Shown one piece after another: positions 1 to 10,763 of a DNA stretch of 64,000 nt. A program made the translations under genes and the position numbers. Positions within the stretch are counted from its first letter, which is position 1, and each line of letters starts with the position of its first letter. Below the pieces are notes generated by a model. It was not told where the DNA came from and did not search any database. It was given only the letters and a program-made list of their open reading frames with translations. This DNA comes from Phytopythium helicoides (taxonomy: Eukaryota; Oomycota; Peronosporomycetes; Pythiales; Pythiaceae), in the NCBI GenBank assembly GCA_024867545.1, contig JANFNE010000046.1, positions 372,001 to 436,000 of the forward strand, written 5' to 3'.

Positions 1-1628
1 CGCGGACGGCGCGCTGCTTCCCCTCTGACTTTCTGTTCGGCTCTGCGACGGCCGCGTACCAGGTGGAGGGCGCCGTCGAGGAAGGAGGACGCTCGGCGAG
101 CATCTGGGACGACTTCTGCCGCGAAAAGGAGGGCGTCAAGTGCGCCAACGTGGCCGACGACTTCTTCCACCGCTACAGGAGCGACGTGGCGCTCATGAGG
201 GACATGGGCCTGCAGTCCTTCCGCTTCTCCGTCTCCTGGTCGCGCGTCATGCACTGGGACCCGGACGCGCGCCGCATGGAGCCCAACCCGGAAGGACTCG
301 CCTTCTACCACTCGTTGATCGATGAGCTGCGCGCCAGCAACATTGAGCCGCTGCTCACCATCTACCACTGGGACCTGCCGTCCCAGCTCCAGACGCAGCT
401 CTCGCCCCAGGGGTGGCTCAACGGCGCTATCGTTGGCCACTTTGTCGACTTCTCCACGCTGCTGTTCAACGAGTTTGGCCACAAGGTCGACTTCTGGACC
501 ACCTTCAACGAGCCCCAGTCCTTCGTTGGGTTTGTCTACGGCCTTGGAATGGGCGCGCCTGGAGTTCAGCCTTCCCCGACGGACACGTACACGGTCTCCC
601 GCAATGTGTTGGTCGCCCACGCTCGCGCCGTGAAGACATTCCGAGACCTGAAGGCGAGCGGGGGAATCGGCGAGAAAGCACGCATCGGCATAGTGCTGGT
701 CGCTAACTACTACTACCCTCTGGATGCGTCGAACCCCAAGGATGTTGAGGCAGCAGAACGCGGATTGCAGTTCGAGATGGGCTGGTTCCTCCTGCCGATT
801 GTGACTGGCGACTACCCTGCTGTCATGCGCGAGCGAGCCGGGGACCGCTTGCCGACTTTCACAGAAGAAGAGTCGAAGCTGCTGAAGGGCTCCTACGACC
901 TCTTCATGCTCAACCACTACGGCTCGCGAGCAGCTACAGACTGCGATTCCCCCACTTCGGAGACGCCATGTTCGGCACTCCCAGTCGGATGGGTCGCGGA
1001 TAGCGGAATTGATCCCTCCCACCTGGTCCCTGGATCGATGCAGGGCAAGGCAGATCGCAACGGCAACAATTACTGCGAGCAGTTCACAGGATATCCACCA
1101 GGCTACCTCGCGATGATCAAGTGGATTCACGCCAAAGATCCGAGCGCCGACATCCTGCTCACGGAAAACGGCTGGTGCGGCAACGACGAGATTGAGAACA
1201 TGGACCAGCTCAACTACTTCAAGCTCTTCGTCGAGCAGGTCTATCTCGCCGTCGTAGAGGAGAAGATCCCTGTCATCGGCTACACCGCGTGGTCTCTACT
1301 TGACAACTACGAATGGGGTTCGTACGGTCCTCGCTTCGGTTTGTTCTACGTGAACTTCACGAGTCAGACGGGATCGCCGGACTACTACGAAGCCGCGCCG
1401 ACGGACTTGGCTCGCATTCCTCGACCCTCGGCAAAGTGGTTCAAGCGATTGGCAACTACCAAGTGCTTGGACAGTTCGGAGGAGCTGAGGACGGCGCCCG
1501 TTTTTGGGCCTGTCCTTCAGATCGCTGCGGCTGTAGTTGTAGTTATTGCTGCCGGCGCGGCGGTCGCCGCTGTTGTGGTGCAACGCAGGCGCCGCGCAGG
1601 ATATGAGGCCATTCGCAGCAGCGATTAG
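1..1628 (+). CDS. GH1 beta-glucosidase, membrane-anchored, 5' truncated by window edge (array gene 1)
   Basis: The reading frame is open to the left edge (codons from base 3), so the start codon and signal peptide lie outside. The visible protein opens with the family N-terminus [22 protein letters not shown]1 enzymes are retaining (alpha/beta)8-barrel hydrolases of beta-glucosides and related sugars. The acid/base Glu of TFNEP is at bases 510-512 and the nucleophile Glu of TENGW at 1164-1166. After the barrel comes a short linker, one hydrophobic helix (about 1510-1575), and a tail [15 protein letters not shown] with a YEAI tyrosine-type sorting motif. The block around [20 protein letters not shown] through the [10 protein letters not shown] segment is identical to the gene at 4250-5980. 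The substrate cannot be read from sequence. Family call is certain, specificity is not. Confidence 0.95.
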   Translation, partial: RTARCFPSDFLFGSATAAYQVEGAVEEGGRSASIWDDFCREKEGVKCANVADDFFHRYRSDVALMRDMGLQSFRFSVSWSRVMHWDPDARRMEPNPEGLAFYHSLIDELRASNIEPLLTIYHWDLPSQLQTQLSPQGWLNGAIVGHFVDFSTLLFNEFGHKVDFWTTFNEPQSFVGFVYGLGMGAPGVQPSPTDTYTVSRNVLVAHARAVKTFRDLKASGGIGEKARIGIVLVANYYYPLDASNPKDVEAAERGLQFEMGWFLLPIVTGDYPAVMRERAGDRLPTFTEEESKLLKGSYDLFMLNHYGSRAATDCDSPTSETPCSALPVGWVADSGIDPSHLVPGSMQGKADRNGNNYCEQFTGYPPGYLAMIKWIHAKDPSADILLTENGWCGNDEIENMDQLNYFKLFVEQVYLAVVEEKIPVIGYTAWSLLDNYEWGSYGPRFGLFYVNFTSQTGSPDYYEAAPTDLARIPRPSAKWFKRLATTKCLDSSEELRTAPVFGPVLQIAAAVVVVIAAGAAVAAVVVQRRRRAGYEAIRSSD

Positions 1629-2097
1629 GTCGCGCAGGATTGAATTCTGGGGCATGAACATGAGCTTCGGTGGTTGTGAGATTCCGAACATACACGTTCA
1701 ATGGATGACTACATAGAGTGCACACCCGTAGGAATGTCATCGAGCCCCGTCTTGGCGTAATCCCGCTTGGAGTGTCGACACGATCGAGCTCACTCAACTA
1801 CGGGAGGCATGCATGCACCCGCTGCACTACACAATCTGCTTGAGGTACCACGGTGCCAGAACAGAGGCAACCACGGCAACAATGCTCGCGGTCAGCATGT
1901 GGTGGTGCACATGTCAGACACCTCCGCTTACCCCGTCCATACGCAGAGTTTTGCAGCAGCAACAACGCCTGGCCATGCCCATCCGGTCGAATCATCACTT
2001 CGGAGACCAAGTCCAGACAAGGGATGGCGACACCAACCACTTTTCGATTTGCCGTCAAGAAGTCAAGAAGGCCCCACTGCGCTGCTACAAGACAACC
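1629..2097. other. Intergenic, tandem spacer between array genes 1 and 2
   Basis: About 470 bases between the stop of gene 1 and the chosen ATG of gene 2. The frame of gene 2 is open upstream from 1813, but that extension is Cys/Thr/His-rich, lacks GH1 similarity and would bury the signal peptide, so I treat this stretch as 3' flank plus promoter. I see no RNA gene or repeat. Confidence 0.5.
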
Positions 2098-3822
2098 ATG
2101 AACGGCTGGATCGGACGCCTAGCAGTCGCAGCCATCGCGATAGTGGCGGCTGCTCCCACACACGCAGCGGCACAGTCCAAGTGCTTCCCTCAAGACTTCA
2201 TGTTCGGAGCCGCCACTGCAGCATACCAAGTCGAGGGAGCTGTCAACGAAGGAGGACGCACGCCAAGCGTCTGGGACGAGTACTGCCGCACTCACCCTGG
2301 CGTCATGTGCGCCAACGTCGCTGACGACTTCTACCACCGATACAAGAGCGACATCGAGCTCATGCAAGAGACCAACCTCCAGTCGTTCCGCTTCTCAATC
2401 GCGTGGTCTCGCGCCATGACGTGGGACCCGACCACTCAACGCATGAAGATCAACCCGGAGGGCGTGGCGTTCTACCACTCGTTGATCGATGAGCTGCGCG
2501 CGAAGAACATCGAGCCGATCCTCACGTTGTACCATTACGACTTGCCGCTGTCGCTCGAGACGGAGCTATCTCCTCCCGGATGGCTGAACCCGTACATTTC
2601 GGATCACTTCGCTGAGTACTCAGCGTTGATGTTTGCGGAGTTCGGTCACAAGGTGGACTACTGGACGACGTTCAACGAGCCTCAGGGTCTCGCAGGCTAC
2701 TTCTATGGGATGAAGTTTGGTCCTCCCGCAATTGAGCCGACTCACACCGCTGCGTACACTGTCTCGTACAATATCCTTGTATCACATGCGAAGGCTGTGC
2801 AGAAGTTCCGAGAGCTGAAGGCTAGCGGTCTCGTTGCGAGCAAGTCCCGCGTCAGTATTGTTCAGGTCGCGCAGTTCTACTACCCGCTGGATCCGTCGAA
2901 CGCGAAGGACGTGGCTGCTGCCGAACGAGCGATGCAGTTCGAGCTCGGCTGGTTCCTCATTCCGACGATCACTGGTGATTGGCCACCGATCATGCGCGAG
3001 GTCGCTGGAGACAACTTGCCGTACTTCACGGAAGAGGAGTCTCGCATTCTCAAGGGATCATATGATCTATTCATGCTTAATCATTATGGTTCACGAGCCG
3101 TGACAGACTGTGATTCGAGCGAGTCCAATACAGCGTGCTCATCTCTGTTTATCGGGTGGCAGGCTGACAAGGGTGTGGACGACACCCACCTGATGCCTGG
3201 GTCGATGCCCGGCAAACTCGACAGCTACGGACGCAACTATTGCGAGATGTTCACGGGATACCCGCCTGGATACCTCGATGTGATCAAGTGGGTGCACGCC
3301 AAGGATCCGACCTCCGAGATCCTCCTCACGGAGAACGGCTGGTGCGGTGATGGCGAAATCGAGAACATGGACCAACTCAACTACTTCAAGGCGTTCGTGA
3401 ATGAGGTCTACAAGGCCGTCGTGGAAGAGAAGATCCCCGTCATCGGCTACACCGCGTGGTCCCTACTCGATAACTACGAATGGGGCTCGTACGGCCCTCG
3501 CTTCGGTTTGTACTACGTGAACTTCACGTCGGACGCGGGGAAGCCAGATTTCTACGAGCCGAAGCCGACGGACTTGGCTCGCATTCCTCGTCCGAGCGCC
3601 AAGTGGTTCCAGAAGGTGGCCTCGACCAAGTGTCTGGACGACTTTGTGTTGGAGGCAGTGTCATCGGGTGCTCCGTCGTCGACCTGGTCGTGGTCGTGGT
3701 CGTGGTCGTCTGGGTTGTACGTGGTTGTGATTGGTGTCGCCGTGGGTGTGGCAGTGGTGGCGTTGATTCGCTGGCGTCGTCGCGCTGGGTACGACCGCAT
3801 CCCTCGTTTCTCGGGGAATTAG
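2098..3822 (+). CDS. GH1 beta-glucosidase, membrane-anchored (array gene 2)
   Basis: 574 residues. I chose the ATG at 2098, not the longer open frame, because it opens directly with a signal peptide (MNGWIGRLAVAAIAIVAAAP) ahead of the mature CFPQDFMFG start. Acid/base Glu is residue 194 (TFNEP), nucleophile Glu residue 412 (TENGW). The membrane helix sits near residues 540-560 and the tail is RWRRRAGYDRIPRFSGN, giving a YDRI sorting motif. Oddities: the juxtamembrane linker is a Ser/Trp repeat coded by a GGTCGT hexanucleotide run, and the barrel has YHYDLPLSLE where its sisters read YHWDLPSELQ. The SDAGKPDFYEPKPTD block near the end matches the pair at 11276 and 15831 and differs from gene 1, suggesting a shared 3' cassette. 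Confidence 0.95.
   Translation: MNGWIGRLAVAAIAIVAAAPTHAAAQSKCFPQDFMFGAATAAYQVEGAVNEGGRTPSVWDEYCRTHPGVMCANVADDFYHRYKSDIELMQETNLQSFRFSIAWSRAMTWDPTTQRMKINPEGVAFYHSLIDELRAKNIEPILTLYHYDLPLSLETELSPPGWLNPYISDHFAEYSALMFAEFGHKVDYWTTFNEPQGLAGYFYGMKFGPPAIEPTHTAAYTVSYNILVSHAKAVQKFRELKASGLVASKSRVSIVQVAQFYYPLDPSNAKDVAAAERAMQFELGWFLIPTITGDWPPIMREVAGDNLPYFTEEESRILKGSYDLFMLNHYGSRAVTDCDSSESNTACSSLFIGWQADKGVDDTHLMPGSMPGKLDSYGRNYCEMFTGYPPGYLDVIKWVHAKDPTSEILLTENGWCGDGEIENMDQLNYFKAFVNEVYKAVVEEKIPVIGYTAWSLLDNYEWGSYGPRFGLYYVNFTSDAGKPDFYEPKPTDLARIPRPSAKWFQKVASTKCLDDFVLEAVSSGAPSSTWSWSWSWSSGLYVVVIGVAVGVAVVALIRWRRRAGYDRIPRFSGN
3686..3710 (+). repeat. GGTCGT hexanucleotide microsatellite inside coding sequence
   Basis: Four tandem GGTCGT units plus a partial one, encoding alternating Ser-Trp in the linker just before the transmembrane helix of array gene 2. 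No other array member has it, so it is likely a recent slippage expansion in a tolerant linker. Confidence 0.85.
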
Positions 3823-4249
3823 CTAAGGCCGTAGTTGGGACTAGTTGGGTGAGCTCAAACGTGCAAGGAGTGAGGCGAGAAAGAGAGAGAGCGATAATTT
3901 CATGCACGAGGGAGGCTTTGAATGTTGTCTCGTGCACTGTAAACTGCTTTGTTTTGATGATCGTCGACAGGTGAGCGCATCACAATCTAGCTCTGCTAGA
4001 TTCCAGCAGCGTGTGCGCGCTGAAAAAGGATAGTAAATCTGTATTTCTCTGTTGCATTGTGCTGTATGATTTGTCGTTGGGGCACAATTGCTGTGGTCAA
4101 CGTGTTGGACCAGAGATTGAGTGAAATTGGACGTTCATGGTGCGATTGATGCCGATCAGGAAATGCGTTTGGGGATTTTGCAGGCAAAATGTCTGTTGTG
4201 TTCTACACAGCGCAGCTAGGGACACTTTCAGACTTGTCCATGACTTCGT
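3823..4249. other. Intergenic between convergent array genes 2 and 3
   Basis: About 430 bases of AT-richer sequence shared as 3' flank by two convergent genes. No coding sequence, RNA gene or repeat recognised. Confidence 0.5.
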
Positions 4250-5980
4250 CTAAATGCTTTGGCGCAACGGAATGCCTTCGTAGCCCAAACGATTGCGCTT
4301 GATCCGCGCTGCAGCGATAAGCGCGGCACCGACCACTCCGACAACAGTTCCGGCCATCAACATTGTGTTGGTCCTCATATCGTGGCGCTGTTCAACCTGC
4401 TGCTCGTTTGACACTTCCAGCTCACTCCATCCGTCAATGCAGCGTGTGGCCGCCACCTTGGTGAACCACTTTGCCGAGGGTCGAGGAATGCGAGCCAAGT
4501 CCGTCGGCGCGGCTTCGTAGTAGTCCGGCGATCCCGTCTGACTCGTGAAGTTCACGTAGAATAAACCGAAACGAGGACCGTACGAACCCCATTCGTAGTT
4601 GTCAAGTAGAGACCACGCGGTGTAGCCGATGACAGGGATCTTCTCCTCTACGACGGCGAGATAGACCTGCTCGACGAAGAGTTTGAAGAACTTGAGCTGG
4701 TCCATGTTCTCAATCTCGTCGTTGCCGCACCAGCCGTTTTCCGTGAGCAGGATGTCGGCTGTAGGATCCTTAGCGTGCGTGTACTTGATCATGGCCAGAT
4801 ATCCCGGCGGATAACCCGTGTAGTGCTCGCAGTAGTTGTTGCCGTGGCTGTCAGTCTTGCCGCGAACAGTACCTGGCATGATGCCAGTATCGTCGATGCC
4901 CCGGTCCGTCTCCCATCCAGCTGTCAGTGCTGCGCACCGCTCGCTCGGAGCGCTAACATCGCAGTCCGTCACTGCACGAGATCCGTAGTGATTGAGCATA
5001 AAGAGGTCGTACGAGCCCTTGAGCAACGCCGACTCCTCAGCTGTGAACTTCGGGAGACGGTCACCCACAATTTCGCGCATGATCGGAGGGTAGTCACCAG
5101 TGACGATCGGAGTCAAGAACCAGCCCATGTCAAAGTCGAGCCCACGCTCAGCAGCAGCCACGTCCTTCGGGTTCGATGCATCAAGAGGGTAGTAGTAACT
5201 CGATACCAGCACGATGCCGATGCGAGCCTTCGGACCGATGACGCTCTGCGACTTGAGCTCACGGAAGCGCTGGACGGACTTGGCGTGAGCAAGCAGGAGG
5301 TGGTACGACGCCGTGTACGCCAGCGTGTTCGACCCCGTGTATCCTGGCGCGTGGGTGCCTTGCGCGTAGCCATGACCCACAGTCGACAGCGGCTCGTTGA
5401 AGGTTGTCCAGTAGTCAATCTTGTGGCCGTACTCGTTGAAGACCAGGTCGGAGTACTCGATGAAGTGATCCTGAATCTCCGCGTTGAGCCATCCTGGAGG
5501 CGAAAGTTGCGTCTGCAGCTCCGACGGCAGGTCCCAATGGTACAATGTGAGAATTGGCTCAATGTTGCTGGCGCGCAGCTCATCGATCAACGAGTGGTAG
5601 AAGGCAAGACCTTCCGGGTTGACCTTCATGCGGCGCGTTGCAGGGTCCCAGTTCATGACGCGCGACCAGGAGACGGAGAAGCGGAAGGACTGCAAGTTCA
5701 TATCTTTCATGAGCTTGATGTCGCTCTTGTAGCGGTGGTAGAAGTCGTCGGCCACGTTCGCGCACACGTAGCCCTCCTTTTCACGGCAGAAGTCGTCCCA
5801 CATGCTCGGTGTGCGTCCTCCTTCCTTGACAGCGCCTTCCACTTGATACGACGCCGTGGCCGAACCAAACATGAATGTCTCGGGGAAACATCTCGGCTCG
5901 GCTGCCTGGGTAGTCGATACTGAGAGGAAGCCGACGGCCGAGGCTGCCACGCCAAGAAGCAGCTGCCTGAAGAACCGCAT
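4250..5980 (-). CDS. GH1 beta-glucosidase, membrane-anchored (array gene 3)
   Basis: 576 residues. Signal peptide at residues 1-26 (MRFFRQLLLGVAASAVGFLS), mature start at AEPRCFPETF. Acid/base Glu 196, nucleophile Glu 414. The helix near residues 540-560 is followed by RIKRNRLGYEGIPLRQSI with a YEGI motif. The middle (GLDFDMGWFL, MREIVGDRLPKFTAEESALL) closely resembles the diverged patch of array gene 6, while the C-terminal third ([17 protein letters not shown]) is identical to array gene 1. It therefore behaves as a mosaic. It is convergent with gene 2 and divergent from gene 4. Confidence 0.95.
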   Translation of the reverse strand: MRFFRQLLLGVAASAVGFLSVSTTQAAEPRCFPETFMFGSATASYQVEGAVKEGGRTPSMWDDFCREKEGYVCANVADDFYHRYKSDIKLMKDMNLQSFRFSVSWSRVMNWDPATRRMKVNPEGLAFYHSLIDELRASNIEPILTLYHWDLPSELQTQLSPPGWLNAEIQDHFIEYSDLVFNEYGHKIDYWTTFNEPLSTVGHGYAQGTHAPGYTGSNTLAYTASYHLLLAHAKSVQRFRELKSQSVIGPKARIGIVLVSSYYYPLDASNPKDVAAAERGLDFDMGWFLTPIVTGDYPPIMREIVGDRLPKFTAEESALLKGSYDLFMLNHYGSRAVTDCDVSAPSERCAALTAGWETDRGIDDTGIMPGTVRGKTDSHGNNYCEHYTGYPPGYLAMIKYTHAKDPTADILLTENGWCGNDEIENMDQLKFFKLFVEQVYLAVVEEKIPVIGYTAWSLLDNYEWGSYGPRFGLFYVNFTSQTGSPDYYEAAPTDLARIPRPSAKWFTKVAATRCIDGWSELEVSNEQQVEQRHDMRTNTMLMAGTVVGVVGAALIAAARIKRNRLGYEGIPLRQSI

Positions 5981-6805
5981 GTCGGGAGCGCCGCTCCAAT
6001 CGCAAAGTGAGCGCTCAAGCTCGCGAGCTGCTGGTCGCCTTGGATGGTTCGTTACAGTCCGAGTTGAAGTCCAATCTCAAGTGCACACGAAACCTGCGTG
6101 AGTTCAACCACGCCCCCCAGATTGCTGCGCATTGAACATCATGCCGATCACTTCGGATCGACCACTCAACACGGCACCACCGCGGGCGGACCGCCTTCAA
6201 CAGTCAGCAGACGTTGGAAGCGTCGGCTTGGCATGCTGTGAACGAACGCAGGTGATCAGCGAGCCATTGCTGCATCAGACTAGTAGCCGAACGCAAAGCG
6301 TGGAGCCCACGCGGCCCTGCGACACTCGCGCGTGGCGTCATTGCGCGAGGAGCAGACGAAGAGCGAGCGCAGAGGCTTGGCCCTCTCAGCCACCTGCATG
6401 ATCAGCGAGGACGGACGCCACGGATCTTTGATGAGACCGTGGCAAAGCGCTGCTGACTCGATTCGATTATGCACTTGGTCGCGCGCGTCCTGCGTGGCGC
6501 GCATAGACGGGGAAGGAGCATCAAAGATTCGTGGCCGATCTTGCAGTTTTCTCAAATAGAGGTGGTATGCACGGCGGAACAGGAATCATTTCTATACAAA
6601 TCTCGAGATATTAATTGTCCAGCACACCTGGTTTCGCTCCATCCGCCCTCCTGCGCGCGTCACATATTGAAGCTTGCGGAGCTGCTCGTTCCGCGGATCG
6701 TTGGCCACGCTGCTCCGGCGCTGCGGCCGCCGCCGCCGCTCGCTCACTCGCCAACTCGCTCGCTCCTCGCGACTTGCAGAGCTCCAGAGCGCCAGAGCGT
6801 TTGCC
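5981..6805. other. Intergenic, divergent promoter region of array genes 3 and 4
   Basis: About 825 bases, the longest gap in the array. The frame of gene 4 is open from 6674, but its upstream part is Arg/Ser-rich and not GH1-like. I see no other gene, RNA or repeat. Presumably two promoters back to back. Confidence 0.5.
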
Positions 6806-8560
6806 ATGCGTTGGATCGCGAATGTCGCCGCGCTGCTGGTCGCGGCCGTGGGCTCCGTCACGGCCGAGGGAGAGCGCTGCTTCCCCCAGAGCTTCCTGTT
6901 CGGCACGGCCACGGCCTCGTACCAGGTCGAGGGCGCCGTGGCCGAGAGCCACCGCACGTCCAGCATCTGGGATGACTTCTGCAGAGAGAAGCCCGGCTAC
7001 GTGTGCGCCAACGTGGCCGACGACTTCTTCCATCGCTACCGCGACGACATCCAGCTCATGGTCCAGGACGGACTCCAGTCCTTCCGCTTCTCCATCTCAT
7101 GGTCGCGCGCCATGAACTGGGACCCCACCACGCGCCGCATGAAGCCCAACGCAGAGGGCATCGCCTTCTATCACGCGCTTATCGACGAGCTCAACCGCAA
7201 CCAGCTCGAGCCCATCATGACGCTCTATCACTGGGACCTGCCGTCCGAGCTCCAGACGCAGCTGTCGCCGCCTGGATGGCTCAACTCGGAGATCCAGCAA
7301 CACTACGTCGAGTATGCCACGCTTATCTTCCACGAGTTTGGCCACAAGGTCAAGTTCTGGACCACGTTCAACGAGCCGTACTCGTTCGTGACTCAGGGCT
7401 ACGGCACCGGCGCGCACGCTCCGGGCTTCACGGGATCGTCCACCAACACCTACGAGGCCGCGTACAACCTGCTGGTGTCGCATGCTAAGGCTGTCAAGAT
7501 TTTCCGCGACCTGCGAGCGGTCGAGAACGGGACTGTGCGCGCTGACGCTCGTATCGGCATCGTCAATGTTGCGCACTTTGCATACCCGCTGGACCCATCG
7601 AACCCCAAGGACGTTGAGGCGGCCGAGCGCGCTGTTCAGTTCGACTTTGGCTGGTTCCACCTGCCGATCGTGACCGGCGACTACCCAGAGGTCATGAAGC
7701 AGCGTCTTGGCAACCGCCTCCCGCGCTTCTCGGAGGAAGAGTCGGCGCTGCTCAAGGGGTCCTACGACCTCTTCATGCTCAACCACTACGCTTCTAAGCT
7801 GGTCACGGACTGCGACTCACCCACATCGGAGACTTCATGCGACAAGCTCTCGCTAGGGTGGGAGCACGACAAGGGTGTCGATGACTCTCGTATGCCGGAG
7901 GGCGGCCGTCGCTCCAACAAGGACAGCGAGGGAAACTACAATTGTCCTTGGTTCACAGCTTATCCTCCAGGCTACTTGGCGTTCATCAAGTGGGCCCACA
8001 AGTACGACACGTCAGCTGAGATCCTGCTCACGGAGAACGGCTGGTGCGGCAACGATGTCGTCGACAACCCAGACCAGCTCTGGTACTACCAGTCCTACTT
8101 GGACCAGGTCTACAAGGCGGTCAATGAGGAAGGAATCCCCATCATTGGCTACACGGCGTGGTCTCTGATGGATAACTACGAGTGGGGGTCGTTCCAGCCT
8201 CGTTTCGGTTTGTACTACGTCAACTTCACCTCGCAGACGGGCTCGCCGGACTACTTCGAGGCTAGTCCCTCGGACCTCGAGCGCATTCCTCGTCCGTCGG
8301 CCAAGTGGTTCTCGCAGCTCGCCAAAACCAAGTGTCTTCCCGCTGCCGACTGGAGTGCGACTGTGCCTACGGAAGTCCCCACAAGTGCCCCGGAGGCTAG
8401 CACGGGTACTAGTTCGCCGCCCTCGGACGGCGGACTTTCGCCATGGACGGTCGTGGGGATCGTTGTGGTGGCCGTGGCTGCGGCTACGCTCATCGGTCTA
8501 GCCATTCGCCGTTTCTTGCAGTCCCGCGGAACCCGTGGTGAGCGCACTCCGCTACTGTAA
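6806..8560 (+). CDS. GH1 beta-glucosidase, membrane-anchored, dileucine-tail type (array gene 4)
   Basis: 584 residues from the ATG at 6806, chosen because it begins with a clean signal peptide (MRWIANVAALLVAAVGSVTA). Acid/base Glu 190, nucleophile Glu 410. A Ser/Thr/Pro-rich linker (about 515-545) precedes the membrane helix, and the tail ends GTRGERTPLL, an ExxxLL sorting signal. The central barrel (MKQRLGNRLPRFSEEESALL through GGRRSNKDSEGNYNC) is identical in protein to array gene 11 at 22369-24105, which lies in mirrored orientation on the far side of the inverted duplication. The two diverge at their N-terminal and extreme C-terminal parts. Confidence 0.95.
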   Translation: MRWIANVAALLVAAVGSVTAEGERCFPQSFLFGTATASYQVEGAVAESHRTSSIWDDFCREKPGYVCANVADDFFHRYRDDIQLMVQDGLQSFRFSISWSRAMNWDPTTRRMKPNAEGIAFYHALIDELNRNQLEPIMTLYHWDLPSELQTQLSPPGWLNSEIQQHYVEYATLIFHEFGHKVKFWTTFNEPYSFVTQGYGTGAHAPGFTGSSTNTYEAAYNLLVSHAKAVKIFRDLRAVENGTVRADARIGIVNVAHFAYPLDPSNPKDVEAAERAVQFDFGWFHLPIVTGDYPEVMKQRLGNRLPRFSEEESALLKGSYDLFMLNHYASKLVTDCDSPTSETSCDKLSLGWEHDKGVDDSRMPEGGRRSNKDSEGNYNCPWFTAYPPGYLAFIKWAHKYDTSAEILLTENGWCGNDVVDNPDQLWYYQSYLDQVYKAVNEEGIPIIGYTAWSLMDNYEWGSFQPRFGLYYVNFTSQTGSPDYFEASPSDLERIPRPSAKWFSQLAKTKCLPAADWSATVPTEVPTSAPEASTGTSSPPSDGGLSPWTVVGIVVVAVAAATLIGLAIRRFLQSRGTRGERTPLL

Positions 8561-8957
8561 GCGCGTGGTCAACAGCAGGAGGTTTTGGCGCATGCATTGC
8601 TATGTGTTGCGAATGTTCGGCAGAGAAACTCGGAGTAGCGTTGAAACAAGCATTCAGTTTTCAGTATCCAAAAACAGAGAACCTCGCAAATAATTTGACA
8701 AGATGCCGAAGCGAACAGAGAGGATGAATATCCATTGCATGTCTAGCGTAAAGTCTACTGGAGAAATGCACGAACACCAAAAACGGACTTACCACGAGCG
8801 TGTCGTGCTCGGAACTTCTCATGGAGAGGCGACAAATGCTAGTCCAACACATCAGAATACGGACTCTTGGTCAAGCAAGATTCCCCTCAATTCAACAAAC
8901 AGCCAAACAGCCAAACAAACTAAAACAAAAAGCATTGGCTTGCAACTCCTTTCTCTC
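8561..8957. other. Intergenic between convergent array genes 4 and 5, holds the outer left end of the inverted repeat
   Basis: About 400 bases. Similarity to the right arm starts near 8722 (one-base gap in the AT-rich block around 8730) and continues into gene 5. The part from 8561 to about 8720 is unique. No gene or RNA recognised. Confidence 0.55.
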
Positions 8958-10763
8958 TCACTGCAACAGCGGCATCCGCTCTATCGAACGGCGAAGACGC
9001 TGATAGCGCATTCGCTGAGCCACCATGGCGCAGCCCACCATGACCATCGAGAGCAGCCAGCAAGTGCCGTAGTACGAAATGGAGCTCCTCGACTCGACTT
9101 GCAGCGATGCCTCAGCACCGGTTTCTTGGACAATGGCATCAGCTTCTGCATTGCTCTCGACGAACGCTTCCTCATCGTATTCCCAGCCTTCAAGGCACTT
9201 CGTCGTCGCCAGCTTCTGGTACCATTTCGCCCCCAATCGAGGAACACGAGCCAGATCCGTCGGCTTCGGCTCGTAGTAGTCGCGCGAACCTGCTCGAGAG
9301 CTGAAGTTGACGAAAAACAACCCGAAGCGAGGACCAAACGAACCCCATTCGAAATTGTCAAGTAGGGACCAGGCAGTGTAGCCAATGACTGGTAGTTTCT
9401 CGTCCACCACAGCCGTGTAGGTCTGCGCAAGGAACGCCTTGTAGTATATGAGCTGACCGGGGTCGTCGATGTCGCCGTTGCCACACCAGCCGTTCTCAGT
9501 CAGAAGGATGTCGATGCTCGGATCGTACGCGTGCACCCACCGCATCATGTCGAGGTATCCCGGCGCGTATCCCGTAAAATGCTCGCAGTAGTTGTTTCCA
9601 GTACGGTCAGTCTTGCCTCGGATCGTTCCAGGCATAATGTGCGTGTCATCGAGTGCCCGATCAGCGTCCCAGCCGGGGAAGAGGGATCCACACGGGGATT
9701 TGGACTCGGGAGCGTCGCACGTCGTAACAGCACGCGAGTAGTAATGGTTGACCATGAAAAGGTCGTAGGAGCCTTTCACGAGGGCCGCTTCCTCCTCCGT
9801 AAACACTGGAAGTCGGTCGCCGGCACGCTCTCGCATTACATTCGGGTAGTCCCCAGAAATGAGCGGCAAGAAGAACCATCCCATGTCAAATTGCTTTGCG
9901 ACCTCGGTAGCAGCGACATCGCGTGGATTGGAGGCGTCGAGCGGGTAGTAAAAGTTGGTCACCAGGACGATACTGATGCGCGCATCGCTGCGCACAACAG
10001 ATCCCTGGTCTCGAAGTTCCCGAAAAACCTTCACCGCCTTGCCGTGAGCGACAAGAACAGTGTGTGAGACGGTGTACTCGTATGTAGGAGAGCCGCTGAA
10101 ACCTGGCGCGTTGAAACCCTTTCCGTATCCTCCAAGAATGAACGACAGCGGCTCGTTGAACGTCGACCAGAACTGGACCTTGCTGCCGAACTCGTGGAAC
10201 ATGAGCGTCGCGTACTCGACAAAGTGGCCAACCAACTCCATGTTAAGCCAGCCAGGGGGCACCAGTTGCTTGTGAAGCTCCGACGGCAGGTCCCAGTGAT
10301 AAAGCGTCAGAATAGGCTGGATGTTGCTTTGCAGCATTTCGTCGATCAGCGAATGATAGAACGCGATGCCTTCAGGGTTGGGCCTCATTCGACGCGTTTC
10401 AGGGTCCCAGTTCATTACGCGCGACCACGAGATGGAAAAGCGGAACGACTGCAGACCCGTCTCCTTCATGAGCTGGACGTCGCTCTTGTAGCGGTGGTAG
10501 AAGTCATCCGCGACGTTCGCACACATCACGCCAGGTTGCTCACGGCAGTAGTCGTCCCAAATGCTTGGCGTGCGTCCTCCTTCCCTAACGGCTCCCTCGA
10601 CCTGGTACGCCGCTGTCGCTGAGCCGAACATGAAGTCATCGGGAAAACACTTGGACAGGGACGACTTGCTGGCAGCCGTAGCAGTCTCCGGAGCGCCCAA
10701 CGCCACCAAAGTCCCGAGGCTGAAGACCGCGAAAGCGGCAGCGCAAAGAGCTCGAGCTACCAT
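8958..10763 (-). CDS. GH1 beta-glucosidase, membrane-anchored, dileucine-tail type (array gene 5)
   Basis: 601 residues. The ATG at 10763 is preferred over the longer open frame (to 10970) because it opens a signal peptide (MVARALCAAAFAVFSLGTLV). Acid/base Glu 204 in STFNEP (Ser where most sisters have Thr), nucleophile Glu 423. The C-terminus has an acidic linker (WEYDEEAFVESNAEAD), a Met/Val-rich helix, and a tail with both YQRL and ERMPLL, so both tyrosine and dileucine sorting signals. Almost identical to array gene 9: I see a His/Tyr change in DDTHIMPG, a Ser/Pro change in RSSISYYG, and one missing Ala codon. Confidence 0.95.
   Translation of the reverse strand: MVARALCAAAFAVFSLGTLVALGAPETATAASKSSLSKCFPDDFMFGSATAAYQVEGAVREGGRTPSIWDDYCREQPGVMCANVADDFYHRYKSDVQLMKETGLQSFRFSISWSRVMNWDPETRRMRPNPEGIAFYHSLIDEMLQSNIQPILTLYHWDLPSELHKQLVPPGWLNMELVGHFVEYATLMFHEFGSKVQFWSTFNEPLSFILGGYGKGFNAPGFSGSPTYEYTVSHTVLVAHGKAVKVFRELRDQGSVVRSDARISIVLVTNFYYPLDASNPRDVAATEVAKQFDMGWFFLPLISGDYPNVMRERAGDRLPVFTEEEAALVKGSYDLFMVNHYYSRAVTTCDAPESKSPCGSLFPGWDADRALDDTHIMPGTIRGKTDRTGNNYCEHFTGYAPGYLDMMRWVHAYDPSIDILLTENGWCGNGDIDDPGQLIYYKAFLAQTYTAVVDEKLPVIGYTAWSLLDNFEWGSFGPRFGLFFVNFSSRAGSRDYYEPKPTDLARVPRLGAKWYQKLATTKCLEGWEYDEEAFVESNAEADAIVQETGAEASLQVESRSSISYYGTCWLLSMVMVGCAMVAQRMRYQRLRRSIERMPLLQ

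Noticed and set aside
1813..2097. N-terminal extension of array gene 2, and similar extensions of genes 4, 5, 9 and 11
   Set aside because: The extensions lack family similarity and would place the signal peptide internally. Downstream ATGs begin precisely at the signal peptides.
4775..5923. Long plus-strand frame opposite array gene 3 (and similar ones at 20618-21646 and 23122-24414)
   Set aside because: Antisense shadows of GH1 codons; the same pseudo-sequence recurs opposite each array gene, as expected from codon bias.
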